From assembly GCF_050296195.1 (NCBI RefSeq), contig NZ_JBNKRB010000002.1: DNA of 64,000 nucleotides. The stretch is one strand, 5' to 3'. The position numbers and the translations under genes are program-made. The notes below the pieces were generated by a model. It ran no database searches and had not been told where the DNA came from. It saw only the letters and a program-made list of their open reading frames with translations. This stretch comes from Gynuella sp050296195 (GTDB lineage Bacteria > Pseudomonadota > Gammaproteobacteria > Pseudomonadales > Natronospirillaceae). How positions within the stretch are numbered: position 1 is the stretch's first letter; the number at the start of each line of letters is the position of its first letter. This document shows, piece by piece, positions 19,101 to 27,179 of this stretch.

Positions 19101-21178
19101 TTGGCAATCTCCAGATGGATCTGTTGGATCTGCTGCTGACTCAATTGTGAGTGTGCGGCCTGCTGCATGCGGTCATGAGAAAACATGTAAACCTGCCGGC
19201 TCTGTTCCAACTGTTGCAACAGCCAACCACCTTCAACCGCCTGACTGATCGCAGTTTCCACGGCAATGGTCTTCAACAGCGAGCGTAAAATCGTGATCTC
19301 GAAACGGCTGCCGATACAGGCGGCGGTTTTTAATACCTGCTGGACCTCTGATGGTAAAAACTCAAACCGGTGGCTCAGGAACTCCACCACGTTATCGCTG
19401 ATGGCAATATCGCTTTGTCGATGCCTGTCATAGCGCCAGGAAAAACTGACCGGATCAAACCAGATCATTTTGTTTTCCTGCGCCTGTTTCAAATACTCGA
19501 TGATAAAGAATGGATTACCGTGGGTTTTACTGAAGATGTCTCGGGCCAGATCATGGGCCGCCTGGGAATACATGGATAATTGTGTAATAAACATCTCGGC
19601 AACGGTCTCAGTCGCCAATGGACTCAGTGTCAGATCCAGCACACCCGCATCGTCTCGCTCCAGTCGTCCCAGAAACCCCTCCAGTATTGGCGTGATGTGG
19701 TCGCGGGTATCTCTGAATGTCATGATCACCAGACATGACGACAGTTCGTAACGGGCACTGTCGAGCCATTCAAGCGTGGCACTGTCAGACCATTGCAAAT
19801 CATCCAGGAACAGGCACAGCGGACAGTCCGGCTCACTGATGGTCTGCAGAAAACGGGTCAACAACCTATGCAGCCGCACCTTGGCATCACCGGGTGCTAG
19901 CAATGCTGGGACTGCCGGTTGATCGATAAACCGGGCCAGCTCTGGCAGCTCATCGATCAATATCTGAACTTCAGCTCCGAGAACAGTGGAAAACTTTTCA
20001 CTCCAGCGGCTCCGCACTGCCTTGGGTTCAACCAACAGTTGTCGCAACACTTCCCGCAATGAGGCAAACAAACGTTCGAACGGACTGTTGGTGCGAAACT
20101 GATCAAACTTAACCCTGGCACACCGGAACGAGTGCTGCCTCTGACGGCTCAACAGGGCTTCGATCAGACTGGATTTCCCAATACCAGAAGGGCCGCGCAC
20201 TAGCGCAAACGACAATGGCATGCCACAACAGTTATGCAGGGCATCCTGCAAAGAACTCATGGCTTCCTGGCGACCATATAAATGATCGCTGGCAAACAGA
20301 CTGGTCATGAAGCTGGCGCGATCAATATTGAACTCAGGGATCCTGTGGCCGGCTTTCAACGCTTCCCGACAAATCTGCAGATCCACGACAACCGAAGCAA
20401 GATTCTGATAACGCTGTTCAGGAGTTTTGGCCATCATTTTCATGATGATCGTCACAACCACATCTGGCAGATCCGGACGCTGTGCCCGCAGATCGCCGGG
20501 TTCGATAGTCATTTTATTCAGCCGCAACCGCGTGCCCGCTTCCGACAGATAGGGCGCATGACCACTGAGCATCAGATAAAACATAGCTCCCAGCGCATAA
20601 ATGTCTGCGCTTTCGGTCAGTGGTGCGGCACGTTTACGATCAAATTCCGGGGCCTGATAGAGAGGATCTCCACCCTGCGGATCGGGTCGGCTTTTCCAGT
20701 CACTATGAACACGAAACGCCTGACTGAACCCTAACACCCGGATACTGTGCAGGCCTTCAGCCACCAGAATATGACTCGGATTGAGATTGCCATGAATGAC
20801 ACCTGCGTTATGTACCGTCGCAATTGCCTCACTCATGAGCAGCGCCAGGTCGACGAATGCCTCTGGTAAAAAAGTAGTGACGGCAACCAATTCATCCAAT
20901 GGCTGACCAACAAAAAACTCCCGCACCAATACCGGCTGCTGCTGCCACAACTGAACACCATAAGGTTGAATAATTGCCGGATGGCAACATAGTTCCAGCA
21001 ACGCACACTCGTTGTTCAACATATCCAAATGGGACACACCCGGCACCTCGAACCTGCTACGCTTAAGCAGCAGCGGCCGGCCATGATCGTCATTCGTCAG
21101 TAACAGATCCGAAGAAGCCGTTGTGTGTAGCAAAGTTACCTGATTGAAATTAACAGCAGGCACACAAGACTCCATCAA
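16163..21178 (-). CDS. Multidomain sensor: pseudokinase - AAA ATPase - TPR - GAF - GGDEF diguanylate cyclase
   Basis: A 1671-aa cytoplasmic signalling protein. Residues ~15-275 resemble a Ser/Thr kinase, with a candidate ATP-binding Lys39. The catalytic HxD reads HGN (129-131) and DFG reads GFS (150-152), so catalysis is probably lost. An AAA/STAND ATPase follows, with Walker A GPSGIGKS (329-336) and Walker B LCLFLDDLQW, then a long helical TPR-like region (~700-1230). A GAF domain (~1290-1440), a coiled coil and a GGDEF domain (~1505-1665) end the protein. The GGDEF has an intact GGEEF (1582-1586), and an RPSD inhibitory site lies five residues before it, so c-di-GMP synthesis with product inhibition is likely. 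It resembles PknK/Chk-type scaffolds that usually end in a histidine kinase. The downstream heme-protein gene overlaps in the ATG reading. Confidence 0.9.
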   Translation of the reverse strand: MMESCVPAVNFNQVTLLHTTASSDLLLTNDDHGRPLLLKRSRFEVPGVSHLDMLNNECALLELCCHPAIIQPYGVQLWQQQPVLVREFFVGQPLDELVAVTTFLPEAFVDLALLMSEAIATVHNAGVIHGNLNPSHILVAEGLHSIRVLGFSQAFRVHSDWKSRPDPQGGDPLYQAPEFDRKRAAPLTESADIYALGAMFYLMLSGHAPYLSEAGTRLRLNKMTIEPGDLRAQRPDLPDVVVTIIMKMMAKTPEQRYQNLASVVVDLQICREALKAGHRIPEFNIDRASFMTSLFASDHLYGRQEAMSSLQDALHNCCGMPLSFALVRGPSGIGKSSLIEALLSRQRQHSFRCARVKFDQFRTNSPFERLFASLREVLRQLLVEPKAVRSRWSEKFSTVLGAEVQILIDELPELARFIDQPAVPALLAPGDAKVRLHRLLTRFLQTISEPDCPLCLFLDDLQWSDSATLEWLDSARYELSSCLVIMTFRDTRDHITPILEGFLGRLERDDAGVLDLTLSPLATETVAEMFITQLSMYSQAAHDLARDIFSKTHGNPFFIIEYLKQAQENKMIWFDPVSFSWRYDRHRQSDIAISDNVVEFLSHRFEFLPSEVQQVLKTAACIGSRFEITILRSLLKTIAVETAISQAVEGGWLLQQLEQSRQVYMFSHDRMQQAAHSQLSQQQIQQIHLEIANYFFCLGCRSQYLFECVNHYNTALGLVEQENLLRDIGELNLAATRQAKKNGDFPLSLRYIRTAMELLLPHHVDVVKKAELLRERAECEHLCNHREEALEYYRQALASTWDQQHKTLLYELLIKFHTDAGDFETAYNTGRMALQELGQPIAAGFNPVLFMADFMRLKWRLRHYRPEQLLDLPEATNATAIALIRLLSAMQKAAYQLRPQLCAALAVRQLELCLSYGNTREAVIGYMVFGVIFLGGARGDYRLGYEYGQLSLAMLKRFNNEMQSAEVLFVYSYFAHSWKFAATDTERYLQQSYEQGLMIGDWFHTGCAAAAQMQSLFMRGVRLDRILDRCETLQPTLQRIGAVEHEHVLTGIRQAVLNLRFPSQQLPQFAVGEFDEPQYLARLESYGSPHFAHFYYVNKLFVLYLLGHYQDALTVLQRSRTFLKGSRGMLHSAEHYFLEAMLIARLAEHKRGFRRQAEVVRIRQIARQFYQWSQQCPENFLDRYQLIKAELTRLRGDSQKAIQQYLKAAQTAQFQGHLNLQLISHLLLAAQYVRLAQPKAAESHEAEVWQLGKKWGLFDHDSSSVNKILPHRTVNIGTDSLTRSAETLTRERRLPQLLETLMNIILENVTAQRAILLLQCSQELSVAARASVDTEQPEVMLNEPLSQSRELPLTVINYVSSTLEPIIIDDARHFPLLIKDPYIHEHQVLSVLCAPLMLQGQLKGIIYLENNAAPSVFTRDQMSLLNYLGGQIAISIENARVYQTLEQRVRERTHDIEIQKQELQAQYDTIRLLNTRLTRENEERRQAEEQLRQANTKLQQLARTDSLTLLANRRHFNEFLHQQFLYCRREYKTLSLLLCDIDDFKAYNDHYGHQQGDECLKAVAHCLKTVVNRPSDLVSRYGGEEFAVVLPDTGLQGALQVADWIHQALAQAQVEHRFSSVTSYVTLSIGVSCGPGDNQEQLIQLADKALYQAKHQGKNCTHADQMELQLP

Positions 21179-22391
21179 TGTGTTTAGAAACTCTCATAAA
21201 ATGGGTTTTTCCCAACCAATAAATTGTTAGCCATCAATGATAGCTTATCATCACCCGGCCATGGACCTTCCATATGTTCCTTGATTGAGGATAAAGCTGG
21301 TTTTATATGCAGCCTACTCCCCTGTTTGAACCAGAATGTGAATACCTGAAAAACCCCTCACATCCGTATTGAGATCTTTGCATCAGCTTAGCAGTATTTG
21401 GAAATTTACAAAAAATACAACCACCTTCAGATTTGCAACCGGAAAACCGGGAACGACTGATAGATACCGAACGACCGATACCGTTATTTGGTTAACCAAC
21501 AGAAATCAACTGAATCATTGCAAAAAATTGCTGAACAATATTATTGAGAATGGTCAGTGTCAGGGGAAATTTATGATCAGCAGAATTTTTTGAGTCATAA
21601 CTGACTGAGTTTTAGAAGAGTTTTTATATATTAGTAATGACCGAGTATAGTGTCTCAAATAAAACGCATATTTAAATGGGCCGCCGAATTCATTTTGCAA
21701 ATTTACATTAAGTTCAGCAAACGGCGTCCCACTCTTCGAGAAGCCCTGAAGATGCCCACCGCTTCGTTCCTGCTCTTGACAAGGGAGTGCCATTGCCTGC
21801 GAGCTGCGCCTCGCTGTGAACATCTTGAGATGCTTTTTTAATATAGGTTTTATTCAAAACACTACGCTAGAAAATTATTTAGAGGCACCTGAAAAAGGCC
21901 GCAAAAAGCACTCAATAAAAAGCATATTAACCATCTAATACCACAACATCACTATCTATAAAACCCTTCAAATGAACCATAAAAATATGTTCAGTTTTCG
22001 TGCCTTTGCAATAGGACTGCCACAATATAAAGCATATAATTTCACAAGCTGTTGAAAACAAAGGGTTAACTATATGGCATGTTACTCGCATAACATTGCC
22101 TGCGCATTTTGAGACCAGTGATACCGAAGCTATTTCATAATCAAGCGTATCAAATCGATTTATTATGAAATCTCTTCAATACGTTTCAGCCCCTGAACCG
22201 GGGTTTTGAAAACGTATCTGCGTTCGCTCAGGCATTTTCTTTTCTATCCGCTTCGGTGGAGAAATACACCGCAGGCTATTGCCACACGACACTGCGTCAG
22301 ACGTACTCGCATTCAAGCGCAAACGAAATGATCACCGACTGTTGGGTAACGGCATCTATTTGCCAACCCCAGCGGCATTTACGGAGGCACT
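21179..22391. other. 1.2-kb AT-rich intergenic region with leader structures
   Basis: I find no convincing gene in this stretch. The part at 21180-21650 is very AT-rich and probably holds the promoter of the divergent sensor gene. Bases 21870-21895 resemble one end of the MITE family (GGCACCTGAAAAAGGCC). The last ~220 bp look like a structured mRNA leader of the methyltransferase gene, with hairpins at 22181-22215 and 22253-22271 and a GTTGG/CCAAC pair near 22338-22368. Confidence 0.5.
22181..22215 (+). promoter_or_regulatory. Strong hairpin in the leader of the methyltransferase operon
   Basis: ACGTTTC-A-GCCCC pairs with GGGG-T-TTTGAAAACGT around a 6-base loop. It lies ~180 bp before the start codon, so it could be part of a cis-regulatory leader. 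It matches no riboswitch class that I can recognise. Confidence 0.4.
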
Positions 22392-23876
22392 ATGAAACAA
22401 GTTAGTCATGAAATCAGCTCACAGGTACTGGAACAATACGATTCGCCACAAGGGAGAGCCTTTTACCAGCAGGTAATGGGAGACAGTGGATTCAATATCC
22501 ATTACGGCATCTATCCATCCGAAAATGAAACCATGAAAACTGCCAGTGAAAATATCATTCGGCACTTGCTGGAACTGGCACAACAACGGGGTGTTCACCT
22601 GCCCCAGGCATCGGTACTGGATCTCGGTTCCGGCACTGGTGGCGCGGCGCATTATCTGGCCGAACATTTTGGTTGCCAAGTTACCTGTGTGAATATCAGT
22701 CCGGAACAAAACAAAATCAACCGCAAACAGGCTCAGGAGCTGGGCATTGATGATTTGATCAAGATAGAAGAATGCAGCTTCGACCATCTGCCCGAAAATT
22801 GGTCAGGGCAGTTTGATCTGGTCTGGAGCGAAGAAGCCTTTTGCCACGCAGAACACAAGGACAGTGTGATCAAGGAAGCCTGGCGGGTTTTAAAACCTGG
22901 AGGTGTGCTGGTGTTCAGCGACATTATGGAAGGCATGCAAAATCAGGACACCCATACCTTTAGCGACCGTAACGCCATCCGCGATCTTGCCAGTCCAAGT
23001 GACTATATCCGGTTGTGCATGGCGAACGGTTTTTACCAGTTAAGCTATCAAGACCTCAGTCATCATCTGCCGATCAACTTTCGCAAAATGATCGATCAGA
23101 TCGATCAAAATTATGACCGACTGGTCGAAAATGGAGTATCTTCCAAATACGCGGATAATTTCCGTCAATCATTAAATGACAGAGTCAATGCTGCTTTTCA
23201 GGGAAATTTTTCCTGGGGCAGTTTCGTGATGAACAAATCCACCCGATTAGAGCACCCACACCTTCGCTCTGTTATTGAAGGTCGCAACCTCTGCCGTATC
23301 ACCGCAGAACCGCTGACCCGCGAAAACCTCGACAAACTGGGAACCCTCTACGCCTACGACCAACCCCAGGAACAACACCCACCGGTCCCACAACACAGCT
23401 GGCCGGTAAAATATCCGCAGCGAATGGAAACCGGCCGGGGTCTGGCGCCCCTTGGCACTGACGATATGACCATGACATGGCAGCAAGAGGTTCTGCATGC
23501 CCGCAATAAAGTATTGAAACATTGTTACGAGAACATCGCCTATCGGGATGAACAGCATGGATATTTTATCGAATGGTTCAATCAGCACGTTGAAAGCGGA
23601 CAAAAGTTCTACTGCCCTGGCGTACCGTTGCTGTACGTGCTGGCAGCTCCGGGAGATCACCCCAAAGCTCAGGATTTCAAGGCATTTATTGCCGATGGTA
23701 GCCATGGTGTCATTATCAATCCGGGGGTCTGGCACACCAATCCGATCCCGCTGATCGATACAGAAGTGACCCTGACCACCACTCAATCCATTGTCGATGC
23801 CAGTTGCGACTACTCACTGTCAGCGGAGAACAACCAGTGGTTGAACATCGTTGTCAGTACTGGGACAGACTCATGA
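22392..23876 (+). CDS. Fusion of SAM-dependent methyltransferase and ureidoglycolate-lyase-like cupin
   Basis: A 494-aa protein with two domains. Residues ~1-290 are a class I methyltransferase like sarcosine/dimethylglycine N-methyltransferase: SAM motif VLDLGSGTGGAAHYLAEHFG, then CVNISPEQN and WRVLKPGGVLVFSDIM. Residues ~325-494 resemble the ureidoglycolate lyase (AllA) double-stranded beta-helix fold, with HGVIINPGVWHTNPIPL (Trp-His at 447-448). The start has GGAGG 6 bp upstream (ACGGAGGCACTATG). The stop overlaps the next start by 4 bp, so the two genes are coupled. The substrate is unknown; a small amino or ureido acid is a guess. I have not seen this domain pairing described. Confidence 0.8.
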   Translation: MKQVSHEISSQVLEQYDSPQGRAFYQQVMGDSGFNIHYGIYPSENETMKTASENIIRHLLELAQQRGVHLPQASVLDLGSGTGGAAHYLAEHFGCQVTCVNISPEQNKINRKQAQELGIDDLIKIEECSFDHLPENWSGQFDLVWSEEAFCHAEHKDSVIKEAWRVLKPGGVLVFSDIMEGMQNQDTHTFSDRNAIRDLASPSDYIRLCMANGFYQLSYQDLSHHLPINFRKMIDQIDQNYDRLVENGVSSKYADNFRQSLNDRVNAAFQGNFSWGSFVMNKSTRLEHPHLRSVIEGRNLCRITAEPLTRENLDKLGTLYAYDQPQEQHPPVPQHSWPVKYPQRMETGRGLAPLGTDDMTMTWQQEVLHARNKVLKHCYENIAYRDEQHGYFIEWFNQHVESGQKFYCPGVPLLYVLAAPGDHPKAQDFKAFIADGSHGVIINPGVWHTNPIPLIDTEVTLTTTQSIVDASCDYSLSAENNQWLNIVVSTGTDS

Positions 23877-24841
23877 AAAAAATCTTTATTACCGCCGAGG
23901 TGCCAGCCCGGATATTACAAAACCTGTCCCGGGAATTTCAGGTTGACGTCTTTTCCCAATCACGTCCAATGACTGAACAGGAATTGCTTCACTGCCTGGA
24001 ATGTGAACACTATGATGCGGTAGTTTGTACCTACAAAGACAGAATCAACCAGCGCTTGCTGGACGCCGCCGGTGAGCAGCTGCAAGTCATTGCCACCTTA
24101 AGTAACGGCACGGATCACATCGACAAACGTGCCTGTCATCAGGCTGGAGTCAAAGTTTGCAACGTACCGGCCGTCACCACTCATGCAGTGGCCGATTACG
24201 CAGTAGCACTGTTGCTGATTGGGATTCGCAGGCTGGACAATCACATTCAGGAAGATACTTACGATGGTCACGATGAACCCTGGCATTTTATGGGCAACCT
24301 GCAGGGGCGCGCATTGTCGGACATGACCATCGGGATCGTTGGCATGGGAAAGATCGGCACAGAAATCAGTCGACGGCTACACGGATTTGGAGCTCGTATC
24401 CATTACTTTTCCCGTACCCGCAAAATTCACGTTGAGCAGCAATTCGCCGCGCAATATCAGCCACTCGATACGTTGCTGGCCAGCACAGATGCCATTTTGC
24501 TCAGCTGTGCTCTCAGCCAGGAAACCTATCATCTGCTGAATCGAAATACCCTGCGAAACCTCAAACCACACACCATTCTGGTGAATGTGGCACGTGGTGA
24601 AATCTGTGACCATCAGGCCCTGACAGAGGTTCTGGCATCGGGTCAGCTGGCGATGTTGCTGACAGATACGACCGAGCCTGAGCCATTGCCCGCGGAACAT
24701 CCGTTGCGGCAAATGTCCAACTGCCTGATATTTCCCCACATTGCCACCAATACCCTCGACAGCCGAGAAAACCTTTGTCATAGCGCTGTTTTACAGGTAC
24801 AGCGGACATTATCGACGCTGCAAAAAACCAACTCATCCTGA
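23873..24841 (+). CDS. D-isomer-specific 2-hydroxyacid dehydrogenase
   Basis: A 322-aa NAD(P)-dependent reductase of the D-lactate/glyoxylate reductase family. The dinucleotide site is GIVGMGKIGTEI. The catalytic Arg lies in VNVARGEICD, the Glu in TTEPEPLP and the His in FPHIATNTLDSR. I chose the ATG at 23873, which forms an ATGA overlap with the methyltransferase-fusion stop; the frame is open further upstream but only inside that gene. Coupling suggests it acts in the same pathway, perhaps reducing a 2-oxo or glyoxylate-type product. The substrate is not evident. Confidence 0.88.
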   Translation: MKKIFITAEVPARILQNLSREFQVDVFSQSRPMTEQELLHCLECEHYDAVVCTYKDRINQRLLDAAGEQLQVIATLSNGTDHIDKRACHQAGVKVCNVPAVTTHAVADYAVALLLIGIRRLDNHIQEDTYDGHDEPWHFMGNLQGRALSDMTIGIVGMGKIGTEISRRLHGFGARIHYFSRTRKIHVEQQFAAQYQPLDTLLASTDAILLSCALSQETYHLLNRNTLRNLKPHTILVNVARGEICDHQALTEVLASGQLAMLLTDTTEPEPLPAEHPLRQMSNCLIFPHIATNTLDSRENLCHSAVLQVQRTLSTLQKTNSS

Positions 24842-24940
24842 TTCCCGTCATCGGTAGAGAGTAGAAAAGCAGGCACGATGCGATTGATAGCAATGGCGCA
24901 GTATCGGCCTGTCATTTACGACTTGTCTGCACTTACCTGC

Positions 24941-26578
24941 TCATGATTGCGGCAGGGTCGCCGGAACCACAAGCAGTTCCACATCGGTACCGGCTTTTTG
25001 ATTAAGCGCGTCCACCAGGCTGCCATGCCAAAGATGATTCCGTGCAGCCGGATCATGCCGGCCAAGAATAACACCCGATACATTCAGTTCGGACATAAGC
25101 TTTAACATTGTCTCCACCAACAGATTGGCCGGCGCTTCCAGCAGACTGACCCGAACATTCACACCTGCTTGTGTGAGTATCCTACTCGCATCATCGATCA
25201 ATTTGCATACCCGCTCCTGACTCTCTACATCGATAGCTTCAGTCTCGACCACTTCCCAGGTACGTATATGAACCAGCTCTACCGGACGTCGCTGCAAACG
25301 CGCCATATCAATCGTCTGTTGCAACACAGAATGCGCCGGCTGATGACCGGATAGTGCCAGCAGCAATGGTCGTGTAGAACCTTCCACAGTGGCATTCCCG
25401 GCAGTAGCGCTCACCGGTTGTTCCGGACGTAGCAGGTGCTGACGATAAACCCACAGAATCACAAATGCCGACACCGCCGCACCCGCAGCAATAACAAACG
25501 CCAAATAAGCGCCGAAATACTCTGCCAGCAATGGTGCTAAAAAGGGCGCTGCCACACCGGCAAACCAGCGAATAAAATTATAACCGGCTGAAGCCACCGG
25601 GCGCGGCGCATCTGAGATTTCCAGCGCGATTTCCGTATAAATCGTATTGCAGACGCCCATGACCGCGCCAGATAACACCACACATGTAGCGATTACTGTC
25701 ACGGAACCAAAAGCCATGGCAACCAATATCAGTGCCAATAAGCTCAAACAACCGGTCAGAATATGCAATGCTGAGAATCGCGCCTGCAACCGTGGAGCCA
25801 CCAGCACAGAAAACAACGCCAGCAGAATACCCCAGCCAAAAAATATCAGTCCCACCGAGTGAGCGGACATTTGCAACACAAATGGTGCAAAAGCCAGAAT
25901 GGTAAAAAATGCAAAATAGTAAAAAAATGCACTGCCCGATACCGTGAGCAGACCGCCGTGAGTCAACGCCTTGAGGGGGGCCGACAAAGAGGTTTTCTGC
26001 GCTGGCCGGGGCTGATCCGGCAACCATAACCAGATAGCCAGAAAACCAATCGTCATCAACGTGGCTGTGCCGAAAAAAGGGTAGCGCCAGGAATAGGCAC
26101 CCAATGCGGCGCCGAGCAGCGGCCCTGCCGAAATTCCAAGCCCCAGGGCAGACTCATACATCAGGATCGCCGCCATGCTGCCGCCACGGGAAGCACCGAC
26201 AATTACCGACAAGGCCGTCACCACAAAAAACGCATTACCCAATCCCCAGCCGGCACGAAACCCCACCAGTTCCGCCACACTGGTAGAGGTACCTGCCAAC
26301 GCTGAAAACACTACGATCAAAGCGGCCCCCAGCAACAGGGTTTTACGGCCACCAAGCCGGCTCGACACATACCCTGTGACCAGCATCATCAGAGACGTCA
26401 CCAGAAAATAACTGGTGAATAACAAAGACACCTGACTGGCAGACGCATTCAGACCCGCCGCAATAGACGTCAGAATCGGGTCTACCAGACCAATGGACAT
26501 AAATCCCACCACACAGGCAAAAGCCGTTGCCCAGACGGCACGGGGCTGGTGATAAAACGGGGTGTTCACCTCACTCAT
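24941..26578 (-). CDS. MFS transporter fused to a universal stress protein (UspA) domain
   Basis: A 545-aa protein. Residues ~10-390 form a 12-TM major facilitator of the drug/proton antiporter type, with GYVSSRLGGRKTLLLG between TM2 and TM3. Residues ~405-545 form a cytoplasmic UspA-like domain, with RPLLLALSGHQPAHSVLQQ at its start and SGVILGRHDPAARNHLWHGS near the nucleotide loop. The GxxxxG-type phosphate loop looks degenerate. The divergent MarR gene and palindromic sites suggest ligand-controlled export. It is convergent with the dehydrogenase operon. Confidence 0.85.
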   Translation of the reverse strand: MSEVNTPFYHQPRAVWATAFACVVGFMSIGLVDPILTSIAAGLNASASQVSLLFTSYFLVTSLMMLVTGYVSSRLGGRKTLLLGAALIVVFSALAGTSTSVAELVGFRAGWGLGNAFFVVTALSVIVGASRGGSMAAILMYESALGLGISAGPLLGAALGAYSWRYPFFGTATLMTIGFLAIWLWLPDQPRPAQKTSLSAPLKALTHGGLLTVSGSAFFYYFAFFTILAFAPFVLQMSAHSVGLIFFGWGILLALFSVLVAPRLQARFSALHILTGCLSLLALILVAMAFGSVTVIATCVVLSGAVMGVCNTIYTEIALEISDAPRPVASAGYNFIRWFAGVAAPFLAPLLAEYFGAYLAFVIAAGAAVSAFVILWVYRQHLLRPEQPVSATAGNATVEGSTRPLLLALSGHQPAHSVLQQTIDMARLQRRPVELVHIRTWEVVETEAIDVESQERVCKLIDDASRILTQAGVNVRVSLLEAPANLLVETMLKLMSELNVSGVILGRHDPAARNHLWHGSLVDALNQKAGTDVELLVVPATLPQS

Positions 26579-26590
26579 ATACGCTCCATA

Positions 26591-26614
26591 TTCACAAACG
26601 ATACATTTTGTGAA
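26591..26614. promoter_or_regulatory. Perfect 8-8-8 inverted repeat, probable operator
   Basis: TTCACAAA-N8-TTTGTGAA lies 13 bp from the MFS gene start in the divergent MFS/MarR promoter region. It is a candidate binding site for the MarR protein or another regulator. Confidence 0.55.
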
Positions 26615-26619
26615 TTATT

Positions 26620-26636
26620 ATCTGTATCATACAGAT
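26620..26636. promoter_or_regulatory. Perfect 8-1-8 palindrome, probable MarR operator
   Basis: ATCTGTAT-C-ATACAGAT lies in the divergent promoter region, 5 bp after the first palindrome. Its size and symmetry fit MarR-family operators. Confidence 0.6.
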
Positions 26637-26696
26637 AAAATGCCAGATAATTTATGAAACAATATGCATCATGATCCCCTATACAGAGGCCAGACC

Positions 26697-27146
26697 GTGG
26701 CAAACAATCAGACAGCAAGCATCTCGCAGCTGGAATATGAACTGGCCACTCTGGTCAGAATTCTTGAGGCAGTATCACGACGACGCAACTACCCACTGGA
26801 ACGGGCGCATTACCTGTTGTTACTGCAGTTGCGCCAAGAACCATTGAGCATTGGTGAGCTGGCAGAACGCCTGATGCTGGATAACTCCACCGTCACGCGT
26901 CAGATTAAAGCCATGGAAAAACAGCGGCTGCTGATCAAAATTCCCAACCCGGCTGACCGCCGCAGCACCCTGGTGCAGCGCACCGAACTGGGTGCCAGTC
27001 TGGCGGAGGACATGAACCGGTTACGCATTGAGCGCCTGAGCCACAATCTGGGAGACTGGCCAACCGCGGATCTGCAGTCGCTATCACGGCTGACCGGTCG
27101 ACTGAACCGGGCCCTGGCCGATCATGTCAGAGATGAAGATGATTGA
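26697..27146 (+). CDS. MarR-family transcriptional regulator
   Basis: A ~149-aa winged-helix regulator. The HTH reads LSIGELAERLMLDNSTVTRQIKAMEKQRLL, followed by the wing NPADRRSTLVQRTELG. I prefer the GTG at 26697 because AGAGG lies 7 bp upstream; an ATG at 26664 would add 11 residues. It is divergent from the MFS-UspA gene with two palindromes between, so it most likely represses that transporter and itself. Confidence 0.88.
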   Translation: MANNQTASISQLEYELATLVRILEAVSRRRNYPLERAHYLLLLQLRQEPLSIGELAERLMLDNSTVTRQIKAMEKQRLLIKIPNPADRRSTLVQRTELGASLAEDMNRLRIERLSHNLGDWPTADLQSLSRLTGRLNRALADHVRDEDD

Positions 27147-27179
27147 ATGGCCGGCCTAAACAGTAGCCCAGTTAGCCAT

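Noticed and set aside
21430..21520. ACAGAAATCAACTGA shared with 54204-54222
   Set aside because: A ~15-base match without extension; not enough to call a repeat.
22181..22271. SAM or glycine riboswitch
   Set aside because: Hairpins are clear but the conserved core sequences of these classes are not present.
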